A stretch of 13,126 nt of DNA from an uncultured Haemophilus sp. Its GTDB lineage: Bacteria > Pseudomonadota > Gammaproteobacteria > Enterobacterales > Pasteurellaceae. Positions 1 through 7,600 of this stretch are shown here, one piece after another. How positions within the stretch are numbered: position 1 is the stretch's first letter; each line of letters begins with the position of its first letter. The stretch is taken from contig CAJLFU010000051.1 of assembly GCA_905205995.1 (NCBI GenBank), forward strand, positions 1 to 13,126. The letters are read 5' to 3'. The notes below the pieces were generated by a model, which saw only the letters and a program-made list of their open reading frames with translations, was not told the origin of the DNA and searched no databases. The position numbers and the translations under genes are program-made.

Positions 1-1
1 T

Positions 2-760
2 GTTCAATATTTTCGTTTCTTAGGTAATTTACTTGTATTGGATTTTGGTGTGACTATGCCACCAGAATTACCAATCAGTAGCATGCTAGCGAAATCTTTC
101 CCAATCACCTTACAACTTACCTTAATTGGTGTGGTGTTTGCGGCAGTCGTCTCTTTCTCATTAGGTGTACTAGCCGCGCTTTATCGTGATAGTTGGGTAG
201 ACCAAGTGATTCGTTTAATCTCTGTTGCAGCGGTTGCGACACCATCATTCTGGTTAGGTATCTTACTTATTCAATGGTTCTCTTTGGAATTAGATTGGTT
301 ACCTTCTGGTGGTTTTGTGCCATTCAGCGAAAGCCCAATGGGGTATATCAATTCCATGATTTTGCCATCTCTTGCGCTTGCGGTGCCAGTATGTGCGTCA
401 TTAATTCGTGTGGTGCGTACAACTATGGTAGAAGAAATGGATAAAGACTATGTGAGAACCGCTATTGGTAACGGTGTGCCTTATGCAACTGTTATTCGTC
501 ACAACGTATTACGCAATGCATTAATCACGCCAGTCACTGTATTAGGCTTACGTGTAGGTTACTTACTTGGTGGTGCGGTAGTTATCGAACAAATCTTTGA
601 CTTACCGGGCATGGGTAAATTGATTTTTAACGGCATCGTCAACCACGACTTACACTTAGTACAAGGTGTGGTTCTGACAATCGCCTTTACCTTCGTTTTA
701 GTGAATATTATCGTTGATATTCTCTATGTGTTGATTAACCCTAAAATTCGGAGTCTATAA
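2..760 (+). CDS. DppB/OppB-type ABC importer permease (5' end outside window)
   Basis: Inner-membrane permease subunit of a peptide/nickel/opine (PepT) family ABC importer. The reading frame is open from base 2, so the N-terminus, about 60-80 residues with the first membrane helix, lies upstream; TTG 38 is not the real start. The 252 visible residues carry the family's order of segments: the QYFRFLGNLLVLDFGVT region before helix 2, several hydrophobic helices, the EAA-like cytoplasmic loop (DKDYVRTAIGNGVPYATVIRH, contacting the ATPase) and the C-terminal ending DILYVLINPKIRSL typical of DppB. The stop TAA shares its last A with the ATG of the next gene (TAATG), so the two are translationally coupled. 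It resembles DppB more than SapB. The substrate (dipeptide, oligopeptide, glutathione, nickel or haem-type) cannot be read from the permease. The substrate-binding protein gene is probably upstream of the window. Confidence 0.88.
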   Translation, partial: VQYFRFLGNLLVLDFGVTMPPELPISSMLAKSFPITLQLTLIGVVFAAVVSFSLGVLAALYRDSWVDQVIRLISVAAVATPSFWLGILLIQWFSLELDWLPSGGFVPFSESPMGYINSMILPSLALAVPVCASLIRVVRTTMVEEMDKDYVRTAIGNGVPYATVIRHNVLRNALITPVTVLGLRVGYLLGGAVVIEQIFDLPGMGKLIFNGIVNHDLHLVQGVVLTIAFTFVLVNIIVDILYVLINPKIRSL

Positions 761-2736
761 TGTTTCGTCAAGGTTTAGCAGATCGATTAGCTGCAAGCGG
801 TGCGAGATTCCGAGCACTTTCCACCGCATCAAAAATTTCATTATTATTCTTAATTTTCGTTGCTTTAGTGGCGGTATTTGCCCCTTGGGTAGCAACACAT
901 GATCCATTAGAAGTGATCGCACGTATGCGTGCGCCAAGTGCAGAATATTGGTTTGGGACCGATCGACTTGGTCGTGATATTTTCTCTCGTATTGTGTACG
1001 GTGCCCAAACATCCTTATTTATCGGTTTAGGTGCGGTAGCTTGTGCCATTATTTTCGGTAGTGTTTTAGGTGCAACTGCAGCCACATCCGAGAAATGGGG
1101 CAATGAAATTATCATGCGCTTAATGGATATTTTAATGGCCTTCCCAGGTATCGCATTAGCAGCAGTGTTATTAGCAACCTTTGGTAACTCTGTACCGGTT
1201 ATTATTATCACCATTGCTGTGGTTTATACTCCGCAACTTGCTCGTGTGGTGCGTGCGAATGTGGTATCACAATGGGATGAAGACTATGTGCGTGCTGAAC
1301 GCGTTATTGGTGGTAGCCGTACTTATATTCTTCTCAAACACGTTGTACGCAATACCGCGGCACCGGTTTTAGTCTTCGCAACCGTAATGGTGGCAGATGC
1401 TATTGTGTTTGAAGCCTCGCTTTCTTTCTTAGGCGCAGGTGTACAACCACCACATCCTTCATGGGGTAACATTCTTTCTGAAGGTCGTAACATCGTATTA
1501 AACGGTGCATGGTGGGCGACAACCTTTGCGGGTGTCATGATTCTTTTAACTGTATTAGCCTTAAATATTTTGGCAGAAGGTCTTACCGATGCATTGGTTA
1601 ACCCGCGCTTGAAAGGCGGTAAAAAACCAGAAGGCAAATCAGATGAACGTCTCTCTACCGACGTACAAGAAGCACTTGCTGAAGGTCTTGCATTAAAACG
1701 TTACTTACTCAAATTACATGAAAAAGAAATCACACGTACGAATCGTATGCAATTAAATCCAAATGCAAAACCGATTTTACAAGTGAAAAATTTATCAATT
1801 CGTTTCCCGAATCGTTATGGTGAAATTCCATTGGTAGATAACATCAGCTTCACCGTAAATGAAGGCGAAACCATGGGGTTAGTAGGTGAGTCTGGTTGTG
1901 GTAAATCCATTACAGCATTCTCTATCATGGGCTTGTTACCAAAAACAGCAAAAATCACTGGGGAAGTGCTTTTTACCGACCGCAGTGGCAAACAACATAG
2001 CTTACTCAATTCTAACAATTTAAGTGAATTACGTGGTTCTGAAATTGCGATGATTTACCAAGACTCTTTAAGTGCGTTAAACCCATCAATGCGTATTAAA
2101 GATCAAATGGCACAGCTCATTAAACGTGGCAGCCACCATACCGCAGAAAAATTGTTGGAATGGGTACACCTTGATCCAGAAAAAGTGTTGAACCGTTATC
2201 CGCATGAACTTTCTGGTGGTCAACGTCAACGTGTGGTGATTGCAATGGCATTAACTCGTGAGCCGAAATTATTAATCGCCGATGAACCAACAACTGCATT
2301 AGACGTAACCGTTCAAGCTGAAGTGGTGAAATTATTGAATGAACTACGTGAAAAACTGGGTTTCGCGATGGTGTTTGTCAGCCACGATTTAGCCTTAGTT
2401 GCTCAATTAGCTCACCACATTACGGTAATGTATGCAGGACAAGTGGTCGAAATGGCACCAACATCCTTATTGCTTGCTAATCCAACACACGAATATACCC
2501 GTGGCTTATTGGGTTCTGTCCTTTCAACCGAAGTCCGTGCGAAACGTTTATATCAAATTCCGGGCAGCGTCCCATCACCTTATGATTTTGCTGTAGGTGA
2601 CCGTTTTGCAAGTCGTTCATTACGACCAGATGCAAATCCGGATCAAAAATTGATATTAACCGCCGTGGAAGGCGAGCCGTCTCACTTGTGGGCTTCTCAT
2701 TTAGCTGAGCCTGTAACGGAAGCGAAAGGAGCATAA
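760..2736 (+). CDS. Fused DppC-type permease and DppD-type ATPase of a PepT ABC importer
   Basis: A 658-aa fusion of two subunits that are usually separate. Residues 1-285 are a DppC/OppC permease: N-terminal helix about 26-44, the family motif FGTDRLGRDIFSRIVYGAQTS at 65-85, further helices, an EAA-like loop near 172-200 and the ending NPRLK. A charged linker (about 286-335) leads into an ABC ATPase with Walker A GESGCGKS (376-383), Q-loop Gln434, signature LSGGQRQR (484-491), Walker B LLIADEP (504-510) and switch His542. After about residue 565 comes an oligo_HPY-like tail, but the usual cysteine motif (CRFxxRC) reads DRFASRS and no cysteine follows, so an iron-sulfur site described in some DppD proteins is absent. 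The start overlaps the previous stop by one base. It pairs with the separate ATPase downstream to make a heterodimeric motor. Fused permease/ATP-binding proteins of this type are, to my recollection, annotated in Pasteurellaceae, so I read this as natural architecture and not a frame error. Confidence 0.88.
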   Translation: MFRQGLADRLAASGARFRALSTASKISLLFLIFVALVAVFAPWVATHDPLEVIARMRAPSAEYWFGTDRLGRDIFSRIVYGAQTSLFIGLGAVACAIIFGSVLGATAATSEKWGNEIIMRLMDILMAFPGIALAAVLLATFGNSVPVIIITIAVVYTPQLARVVRANVVSQWDEDYVRAERVIGGSRTYILLKHVVRNTAAPVLVFATVMVADAIVFEASLSFLGAGVQPPHPSWGNILSEGRNIVLNGAWWATTFAGVMILLTVLALNILAEGLTDALVNPRLKGGKKPEGKSDERLSTDVQEALAEGLALKRYLLKLHEKEITRTNRMQLNPNAKPILQVKNLSIRFPNRYGEIPLVDNISFTVNEGETMGLVGESGCGKSITAFSIMGLLPKTAKITGEVLFTDRSGKQHSLLNSNNLSELRGSEIAMIYQDSLSALNPSMRIKDQMAQLIKRGSHHTAEKLLEWVHLDPEKVLNRYPHELSGGQRQRVVIAMALTREPKLLIADEPTTALDVTVQAEVVKLLNELREKLGFAMVFVSHDLALVAQLAHHITVMYAGQVVEMAPTSLLLANPTHEYTRGLLGSVLSTEVRAKRLYQIPGSVPSPYDFAVGDRFASRSLRPDANPDQKLILTAVEGEPSHLWASHLAEPVTEAKGA

Positions 2737-2737
2737 T

Positions 2738-3550
2738 ATGAGCAGTAGTATTAAAGTCATTAAAGAACAAAACATCATCGATTTAGAAAATATCGTGGTG
2801 CAATTTCCTTCTCGTGACGGTTCGTTGTTTGGACGTAAAAAATTCACAGCAGTAAACAATGTGAGCCTTGGCATTAAAGCGGGGGAAACCATTGGTTTAG
2901 TTGGGGAGTCTGGCTGCGGAAAATCTACCTTAGCTAACGTAATCATAGGATTGCTTAAACCGACATCAGGTTTAGTGAAATTCAACGGTTTACAAATGCA
3001 ATATGGCAGCTCAGAAGCGAGAAAACAATTCGGTCGCCAAGTATCGGTCATTTTCCAAGACCCGGCAACAGCACTGAATCCTCGTATGAAAGTGTTGGAT
3101 ATTTTGCGTGACCCAATGGATATTCACAATGTGTTACAACCCCATGAACGGGAAAAACGTGTGTATGACTTGCTTTCTCGCGTAGGTTTACCACGTTCTG
3201 CAGCACAAGTTGAGCCAACTCGTTTATCGGGCGGGCAAAAACAACGTGTGGCGATTGCACGTGCTTTAGCGTTGAATCCAAAACTGATTGTGGCGGATGA
3301 ACCGACTTCTGCATTAGACGTATCCGTTCGTGCTCAGGTATTAAACTTATTGGCTGATTTGAAAAAAGAACTCAATCTTGCCATGGTGTTTATCTCTCAC
3401 GATATCCAAACCGTACGCCAAGTATCTGACCGTATTGTCGTGATGTACGGTGGTCAAATTTTGGAAACCGGTAGCACTGAAGATATTTTCAACCACCCAA
3501 CAGTGGATTACACAAGAAAGTTACTTGGTGTTGCACCATCGTTGTTATAA
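2738..3550 (+). CDS. DppF/OppF-type ABC importer ATP-binding protein
   Basis: Second ATPase of the importer. The 270-aa protein shows Walker A GESGCGKST (56-64), Q-loop Gln107 in FQDPATALNPR, signature LSGGQKQR (163-170), Walker B LIVADEP (183-189), D-loop SALD and switch His221. It ends about 15 residues after the HPTVDYTRKLLG segment, so it lacks the long C-terminal oligo_HPY extension of DppF (about 330 aa) and is close to NikE in length. The start lies 1 base after the preceding stop, with the Shine-Dalgarno AAAGGA (2725-2730) inside the upstream gene. It is the last gene of the operon and is followed by a strong terminator. ATP hydrolysis by this subunit with the fused ATPase drives import of an unidentified small solute. 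Confidence 0.9.
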   Translation: MSSSIKVIKEQNIIDLENIVVQFPSRDGSLFGRKKFTAVNNVSLGIKAGETIGLVGESGCGKSTLANVIIGLLKPTSGLVKFNGLQMQYGSSEARKQFGRQVSVIFQDPATALNPRMKVLDILRDPMDIHNVLQPHEREKRVYDLLSRVGLPRSAAQVEPTRLSGGQKQRVAIARALALNPKLIVADEPTSALDVSVRAQVLNLLADLKKELNLAMVFISHDIQTVRQVSDRIVVMYGGQILETGSTEDIFNHPTVDYTRKLLGVAPSLL

Positions 3551-3576
3551 AACGAGTGAATAAAACATCCTAGTTT

Positions 3577-3602
3577 ATAACCGCACTTTAAAGTGCGGTT
3601 AT
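3577..3602 (+). terminator. USS-palindrome terminator after the ABC operon
   Basis: A perfect 26-bp palindrome made of two head-to-head uptake signal sequences (ACCGCACTT 3580-3588 on the minus strand, AAGTGCGGT 3591-3599 on the plus strand) is followed at once by TTTTTT. It lies 26 bases after the ABC operon stop. Inverted USS pairs doubling as intrinsic terminators are a known Pasteurellaceae feature. Confidence 0.9.
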
Positions 3603-3670
3603 TTTTTTGATCATTTTTTGGATTTAAGGTTTTGATAATTTTAGAAACATATTACGAAAGCCTTTTAGAG

Positions 3671-3699
3671 TTTAGGTTTTTTCTCAAATAGCGTAGAAT
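3671..3699 (+). promoter_or_regulatory. Probable sigma-70 promoter of cdd
   Basis: TAGAAT (3694-3699) is a good -10 hexamer. TTTAGG (3671-3676), 17 bases upstream, is a weak -35 with three matches to consensus. Transcription would start near 3706, leaving a short leader containing the Shine-Dalgarno AAGGAG (3714-3719) that serves the ATG at 3727. I saw no convincing CRP site (TGTGA-N6-TCACA), although cdd is CRP-controlled in enteric bacteria. Confidence 0.4.
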
Positions 3700-3726
3700 G
3701 GGCATATAAAAATAAGGAGATTTAAC

Positions 3727-4602
3727 ATGCAACAAAAAATTCAACAAGCATTAGCAAACTCGCCACTTTCAAATGCAATTCTTTCTGTATTAGAAGAACA
3801 AGAATGGAAAGGGTTTTTACCGGCTGAAAAAGTGCGGTCAATTTGTGATGAATTTAAGCTTACGCCTGTTCAATTAGGTTTGGCGCTTTTGCCCGTAGCG
3901 GCTTGTTATAGTCACACTCCCATTTCAGAATTTCATGTTGGCGCGATTGCGATTGGTGAAAGTGGTGATTTTTACTTTGGTGCGAATCAAGAGTTTCAGG
4001 GTGGCAGCATGGCTCAAACCATCCACGCTGAACAAAGTGCGATTAGCCATGCATGGTTACGAAATGAATCTCGCATCACGGATATTGTGGTGAATTACAC
4101 GCCTTGCGGTCACTGCCGCCAATTTATGAATGAGCTTTATCAAGCGGAAGATTTAAAGATCCATTTGCCACACAGCCAAAATAATCCACTTCCTCAATAT
4201 TTACCCGATAGCTTTGGCCCGAAAGATTTAGGCGTTGATTTGCTTCTATTAAACAAAGAAGAACAAGGTTTCACTTTGACGACTGAAGATGAAGTGGCAA
4301 ATAAAGCAATTTTAGGGGCAAACCGAGCACATTCACCTTATTCTAAAAGCCCTCATGGTGTAGGCATTTTATTTAAAAATGGTGAAATGATTTGCGGTCT
4401 ATATGCAGAAAATGCGGCATTTAACCCAAGCTTACCAGCTATGCAAACCGCCATTAATTTTGCTTACTTAAATCAATTGGATGTATCGGAAATTGAGCGA
4501 GTAGTATTTGCAGAGAAACCGTTGCGTTTAAGTCATCGCAAGATGGCAGAGCAGTTATTGAAGAGTCTCTGCAAGGTGAAAATGGAATATATTAGCCTGT
4601 AA
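3727..4602 (+). CDS. cdd: Cytidine deaminase
   Basis: Deaminates cytidine and deoxycytidine to uridine and deoxyuridine in pyrimidine salvage (cytosolic, zinc-dependent). At 291 aa it is the long, two-domain form of E. coli Cdd (294 aa) and not the short tetrameric form. The catalytic site is intact: His100-Ala-Glu102 (Glu is the proton shuttle) and the zinc pair Cys127 and Cys130 in TPCGHCRQF. The C-terminal domain (about 180-291) is the degenerate, non-catalytic copy of the fold, with AHSPYSKSPHGVGI mimicking the first half. AAGGAG sits 7 bases before the ATG. One USS lies within codons 35-38 and another overlaps the stop codon. The gene is single, convergent with metE, and shares a terminator with it. 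Confidence 0.96.
   Translation: MQQKIQQALANSPLSNAILSVLEEQEWKGFLPAEKVRSICDEFKLTPVQLGLALLPVAACYSHTPISEFHVGAIAIGESGDFYFGANQEFQGGSMAQTIHAEQSAISHAWLRNESRITDIVVNYTPCGHCRQFMNELYQAEDLKIHLPHSQNNPLPQYLPDSFGPKDLGVDLLLLNKEEQGFTLTTEDEVANKAILGANRAHSPYSKSPHGVGILFKNGEMICGLYAENAAFNPSLPAMQTAINFAYLNQLDVSEIERVVFAEKPLRLSHRKMAEQLLKSLCKVKMEYISL
3830..3838 (+). repeat. DNA uptake signal sequence inside cdd
   Basis: The 9-mer core AAGTGCGGT is preceded by AAA and followed by CAATTT, matching the extended Hin-type USS with its AT-rich flank. It encodes Lys-Val-Arg-Ser of Cdd. Confidence 0.9.
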
Positions 4603-4609
4603 GTGCGGT
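4601..4609 (+). repeat. DNA uptake signal sequence overlapping the cdd stop codon
   Basis: AAGTGCGGT starts at the second base of the TAA stop (4600-4602) and is followed by the typical extended flank CAAAAAT, so the stop codon and the uptake core share two bases. Confidence 0.9.
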
Positions 4610-4639
4610 CAAAAATGAATTAGTTTTTGAACTAAAAGA

Positions 4640-4675
4640 AAAGGCGAACAGAGATAATCTCTCATGTTCGCCTTT
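4640..4675. terminator. Bidirectional terminator between cdd and metE
   Basis: An 11-bp perfect inverted repeat, AAAGGCGAACA (4640-4650) and TGTTCGCCTTT (4665-4675), has a 14-nt loop that can itself fold (GAGA/TCTC). It is followed by CTTTTT on the plus strand and by TTCTTTT on the minus strand. It sits 37 bases after the cdd stop and 13 bases before the end of metE, so it can serve both convergent genes. Confidence 0.88.
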
Positions 4676-4688
4676 CTTTTTACTGATT

Positions 4689-6962
4689 TTACGCTAATTC
4701 AGCACGTAATTTTTTCGTGACATCAACCATCACTTTTAGTGCAGCAATTGTTTCTGGCCAACCGCGCGTTTTCAAACCACAGTCTGGGTTTACCCATAAG
4801 CGTTCTTTCGGCACCACTTGTAATGCTTTACGAAGAAGATGTTCAATTTCTTCTGCTGCAGGTACGCGTGGACTATGAATATCATATACACCAGGACCAA
4901 TATCATTTGGGTATTTGAAATCACCAAATGCGGTAAGTAATTCCATGTCAGAACGCGAGGTTTCAATAGTAATGACATCGGCATCTAAGGCTGCAATAGC
5001 CGGTAGAATGTCGTTAAATTCGGAATAACACATGTGTGTATGGATTTGGGTATCATCTTGGCAACCCATTGAGCTTAAACGGAAGGCTTCGCCCGCCCAT
5101 TTCAAATAAGCATCCCAATCTGCACGTTTTAACGGTAAACCTTCACGAATAGCTGGCTCATCAATTTGAATCACTTTAATGCCTGCTTTTTCTAAATCTA
5201 ATACTTCATCAGAAAGCGCTACCGCAATTTGTTTACAGACCGTTTCACGAGAAATATCGTTACGCACGAAAGACCATTGTAAGATCGTGACTGGACCAGT
5301 CAGCATGCCTTTCATCACTTTATTGGTAAGGCTTTGTGCATATTGTGACCAACGTACCGTCATGGGTTCTGGACGAGTGACATCACCGTAAATCACCGGC
5401 GGTTTCACGCAACGAGAACCGTAACTTTGTACCCAACCAAATTTGGTGAAAGCAAAACCATCGAGTAATTCGCCGAAGTATTCCACCATGTCGTTACGTT
5501 CTGCTTCGCCATGTACCAATACATCTAAGTCTAATTTTTCTTGTTCACGTACAACGAATTCAATTTCTTTTTTCATTGCAGTTTCGTAATCAGCTAAGCT
5601 GAGTTCGCCTTTTTTGAAGGCGGCACGCGCATGACGAATGGCTGTCGTTTGTGGGAAAGAACCAATATTCGTGGTTGGCAGAAGTGGTAAATTTAACCAC
5701 GCATTTTGTAATTTAATGCGTTCCGCAAATGGCGATTTACGTTGGTCAGCATTTTTCGGTAAGTTTGCTAAACGTTCTGCCACACAAGTGCGGTGAATTT
5801 CACGCGAGTTTTTACGCGCATCCGCAGCGGCTTGAGAAGCAGCTAATTCAGCTTGAACAGCTTCACGCCCTTGTTCTAGTGCGGTCTTAATAGCACGTAG
5901 TTCTTGAATTTTTTGTAATGTGAAAGCCAACCATTGATAAAGCTCAGGCTTATTTGCTTGGAGTTGCGTTTCAACTTCTAAATCATAAGGTGTATGGAGA
6001 AGAGAGCAGCTTGGCGCAATCCACAAACGATCACCTAATTTCGCTTTTAATGGCTCAACCACATCTAACACTTGATTCAAGTTTGCCCGCCAAATATTAC
6101 GGCCATCAATGATGCCCACAGATAAGATTTTGTCATAATCCGCAAAGGCAGCAAGTTGTTCTGGTGCGCGCACTAAATCGATGTGTAAACCTGCTACAGG
6201 TAAGGCTTTTAACAAATCAGCGTGTTCTGCCACAGAACCGAAATAAGTCGCAAGCAATAATTTCGCTTTCACTTGTTCAGCAAAAGTGGCGTAAACTGCT
6301 TTATAAGCCGCAATCCATTCTGCCGGTAAATCTAAAGTGAGAGCGGGTTCATCAATTTGAATGTATTCCACGCCTTCTGCCGCTAATGCATTTAAGATTT
6401 CAACATAAACTGGCACGAGTTGTGCTAATAAATCAAAGCGATTAAATGTCGCACCTTTTTCTTTACCTAACCAAAGGAAGGTGAGTGGACCAACGATTGT
6501 TGGTTTAACTTGATACCCAAGCGCTTTAGCTTCACGAATTTGTGTCACATAATGTGTTGGATTGGCTTTAAATTGTGTTTCTTTATGGAATTCGGGTACA
6601 AGATAATGGTAGTTGGTATCGAACCATTTTGTCATTTCAATCGCAAATTGGGTTTTATTACCACGCGCTAATTGGAAATATTGATCGAGTGTTAAATTTT
6701 GGTTATCGAAACCAAAACGAGCAGGAATTGCACCTGTTGCTACTTGTAAATCTAAAATGTGATCGTAAAGTGTGAAATCAGCCACCGCGACAAAATCGGC
6801 ATTTGCCTTAGCTTGGTGTTGCCAATTTAGTTCACGTAATCTTTTTGCAATATCTAATAAATCCGCTTCCGCAATTTCGCCACGCCAGTAACGCTCTTGA
6901 GCAAATTTAAGTTCACGCTTTGCGCCTACGCGCGGAAATCCTGCTAAATGAAATGTTGTCAT
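4689..6962 (-). CDS. metE: Cobalamin-independent methionine synthase
   Basis: 5-methyltetrahydropteroyltriglutamate--homocysteine methyltransferase: transfers the methyl group from methyl-tetrahydrofolate polyglutamate to homocysteine, the last step of methionine synthesis, in the cytosol. The 757-aa length equals the family norm. The N-terminal barrel begins HLAGFPRVGAKRELKFA. The C-terminal barrel begins near residue 433 with TTNIGSFPQT and contains all four zinc/homocysteine ligands: His643, Cys645 (THMCYSEF), Glu667 (ITIETSRSDME) and Cys728 (NPDCGLKTRGW), each two residues later than in E. coli MetE. The start ATG (6962-6960) has AGAAGGA seven bases upstream, and the upstream region carries MetJ boxes, so methionine repression is expected. 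A USS occurs within the gene at 5786-5794. Convergent with cdd, divergent from nothing: the upstream neighbour mop points the same way. Confidence 0.97.
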   Translation of the reverse strand: MTTFHLAGFPRVGAKRELKFAQERYWRGEIAEADLLDIAKRLRELNWQHQAKANADFVAVADFTLYDHILDLQVATGAIPARFGFDNQNLTLDQYFQLARGNKTQFAIEMTKWFDTNYHYLVPEFHKETQFKANPTHYVTQIREAKALGYQVKPTIVGPLTFLWLGKEKGATFNRFDLLAQLVPVYVEILNALAAEGVEYIQIDEPALTLDLPAEWIAAYKAVYATFAEQVKAKLLLATYFGSVAEHADLLKALPVAGLHIDLVRAPEQLAAFADYDKILSVGIIDGRNIWRANLNQVLDVVEPLKAKLGDRLWIAPSCSLLHTPYDLEVETQLQANKPELYQWLAFTLQKIQELRAIKTALEQGREAVQAELAASQAAADARKNSREIHRTCVAERLANLPKNADQRKSPFAERIKLQNAWLNLPLLPTTNIGSFPQTTAIRHARAAFKKGELSLADYETAMKKEIEFVVREQEKLDLDVLVHGEAERNDMVEYFGELLDGFAFTKFGWVQSYGSRCVKPPVIYGDVTRPEPMTVRWSQYAQSLTNKVMKGMLTGPVTILQWSFVRNDISRETVCKQIAVALSDEVLDLEKAGIKVIQIDEPAIREGLPLKRADWDAYLKWAGEAFRLSSMGCQDDTQIHTHMCYSEFNDILPAIAALDADVITIETSRSDMELLTAFGDFKYPNDIGPGVYDIHSPRVPAAEEIEHLLRKALQVVPKERLWVNPDCGLKTRGWPETIAALKVMVDVTKKLRAELA
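5786..5794 (+). repeat. DNA uptake signal sequence inside metE
   Basis: Exact core AAGTGCGGT. A second, one-mismatch copy (TAGTGCGGT) lies at 5877-5885. Both are plus-oriented, antisense to metE. Confidence 0.85.
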
Positions 6963-6992
6963 AATTAATCCTTCTATTGTCTTATTCAGTTT

Positions 6993-7008
6993 AGACGTCT
7001 AAACGTCT
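6993..7008 (-). promoter_or_regulatory. Tandem MetJ boxes (methionine operator) upstream of metE
   Basis: AGACGTCT (6993-7000) is the exact consensus 8-bp met box, and the adjoining AAACGTCT (7001-7008) is a second box with one mismatch. Two contiguous boxes are the minimum cooperative MetJ operator; flanking octamers match poorly (GTTCGTTT at 7009-7016, about 4 of 8). The operator is 31-46 bases before the metE start, just downstream of a possible minus-strand -10 TATAAA (7019-7014). MetJ with S-adenosylmethionine would therefore block transcription start or early elongation. Confidence 0.85.
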
Positions 7009-7070
7009 GTTCGTTTATAGAATGCAACAGAAAAGAAAATTACACAACTTCATAATTTTCAGGTTTTAGA

Positions 7071-7083
7071 TGAATTTTATTAA
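7071..7083. promoter_or_regulatory. Possible MetR site upstream of metE
   Basis: TGAA-TTTTA-TTAA matches seven of eight fixed positions of the MetR consensus TGAA-N5-TTCA. It is about 110 bases before the metE start, where an activator could act. The motif is short and AT-rich, so chance is likely. Confidence 0.25.
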
Positions 7084-7138
7084 TAAATCTGTATTATTTT
7101 AACGAATGAAAGTGGAGAGAGGGAAAACAGACAAAAAA

Positions 7139-7165
7139 ATAACCGCACTTCTAAAGCGCGGTTAT
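7139..7165 (-). terminator. USS-containing terminator of mop
   Basis: A 12-bp stem (7139-7150 and 7154-7165) with a 3-nt loop. On the minus-strand RNA the single imperfection is a G-U pair, whereas on the plus strand it would be an A-C mismatch, and the minus strand continues into TTTTTTT (7138-7132 in the plus strand is A-rich). One arm is an exact USS (ACCGCACTT 7142-7150, minus-oriented); the other is a one-mismatch copy. It lies 28 bases after the mop stop. Confidence 0.88.
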
Positions 7166-7192
7166 ATAGAATTCTGAACGGTTTAGTTGAGA

Positions 7193-7402
7193 TTATTCAA
7201 CACCAACCATTACAGAAGTTGCTTTGATAATCGCATATGCTTCTTTACCAACTGTTAAACCTAATTCTTTTACTGCATCGATAGAGATAGTAGAAGAAAT
7301 TACGTTACCGTTACCGATATCAATGTGTACGATTGCGTTCACAGAACCAGTTTCGATTGATTTTACAGTACCTTTAAGTTGGTTTCTTGCACTAATTTTC
7401 AT
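7193..7402 (-). CDS. mop: Molbindin Mop, molybdate-binding protein
   Basis: A 69-aa single MOP/TOBE-domain protein that forms a hexamer binding molybdate or tungstate anions in the cytosol, thought to store or buffer molybdenum. The sequence MKISARNQLKGTVKSIETG, then VNAIVHIDIGNGNVISSTIS, and the ending AYAIIKATSVMVGVE follows the known H. influenzae Mop closely. I chose ATG 7402-7400, not the in-frame ATG at 7441, because AAGGA lies eight bases before it, the length becomes the family's 69 aa, and the longer start would fall on the promoter. The gene is monocistronic with its own promoter and terminator. Confidence 0.95.
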   Translation of the reverse strand: MKISARNQLKGTVKSIETGSVNAIVHIDIGNGNVISSTISIDAVKELGLTVGKEAYAIIKATSVMVGVE

Positions 7403-7439
7403 CAAGTATTTCCTTATGTTTGAGTTAAAAAGAGTAGAC

Positions 7440-7468
7440 ATTATATAGGTAAATATATAATTTGAAAA
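7440..7468 (-). promoter_or_regulatory. Promoter of mop
   Basis: Minus-strand -35 TTTTCA (7468-7463), 17-bp spacer, and a perfect -10 TATAAT (7445-7440). Transcription would begin near 7433, giving a leader of about 30 nt. I saw no ModE-type palindrome. Confidence 0.65.
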
Positions 7469-7563
7469 TACTACTTAAGGGGGGATAAACCTTTTAAGAT
7501 TTGTTCGGCATTTTCTTTGCTTAACGTATAACTGTAATTAATCCATTTGACTATAATTTAAGT

Positions 7564-7593
7564 AAAAAATAACCGCACTTTATCGTGCGGTTA
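7564..7593 (-). terminator. USS-containing terminator of ttcA-tusE
   Basis: Perfect 9-bp stem TAACCGCAC (7570-7578) and GTGCGGTTA (7585-7593) with a 6-nt loop. On the minus strand it is followed by TTTTTTA (7569-7563). One arm and the loop contain an exact USS (7572-7580, minus-oriented). It lies 7 bases after the tusE stop. Confidence 0.9.
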
Positions 7594-7600
7594 CGTTATT

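Noticed and set aside
768..1214. Long minus-strand frame opposite the fused permease, and similar antisense frames at 1323-1637, 2701-3051 and 3048-3314.
   Set aside because: They are antisense shadows of genes with clear family motifs and lack ribosome-binding sites.
2..3550. Identification of the ABC operon as sapBCDF.
   Set aside because: The permease sequences resemble DppB/DppC more than SapB/SapC, the C-D fusion is not a sap feature, and sapA is not visible. The operon is left as PepT type of unknown substrate.
6963..7138. SAM riboswitch upstream of metE.
   Set aside because: No riboswitch-like fold was recognised, and the tandem MetJ boxes account for methionine control.
7193..7441. 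An 82-aa version of Mop starting at 7441.
   Set aside because: The extra 13 residues overlap the TATAAT promoter, and the ATG at 7402 has a good ribosome-binding site and gives the known 69-aa length.
7471..7551. A short open stretch on the minus strand that reads like a protein C-terminus (WINYSYTLSKENAEQILKGL, then SPLK and TAG) in the mop-tusE gap.
   Set aside because: It has no start codon or ribosome-binding site, an in-frame stop just upstream, and lies between a terminator and the mop promoter. It could be a gene remnant, but 27 codons are too few to support a call.
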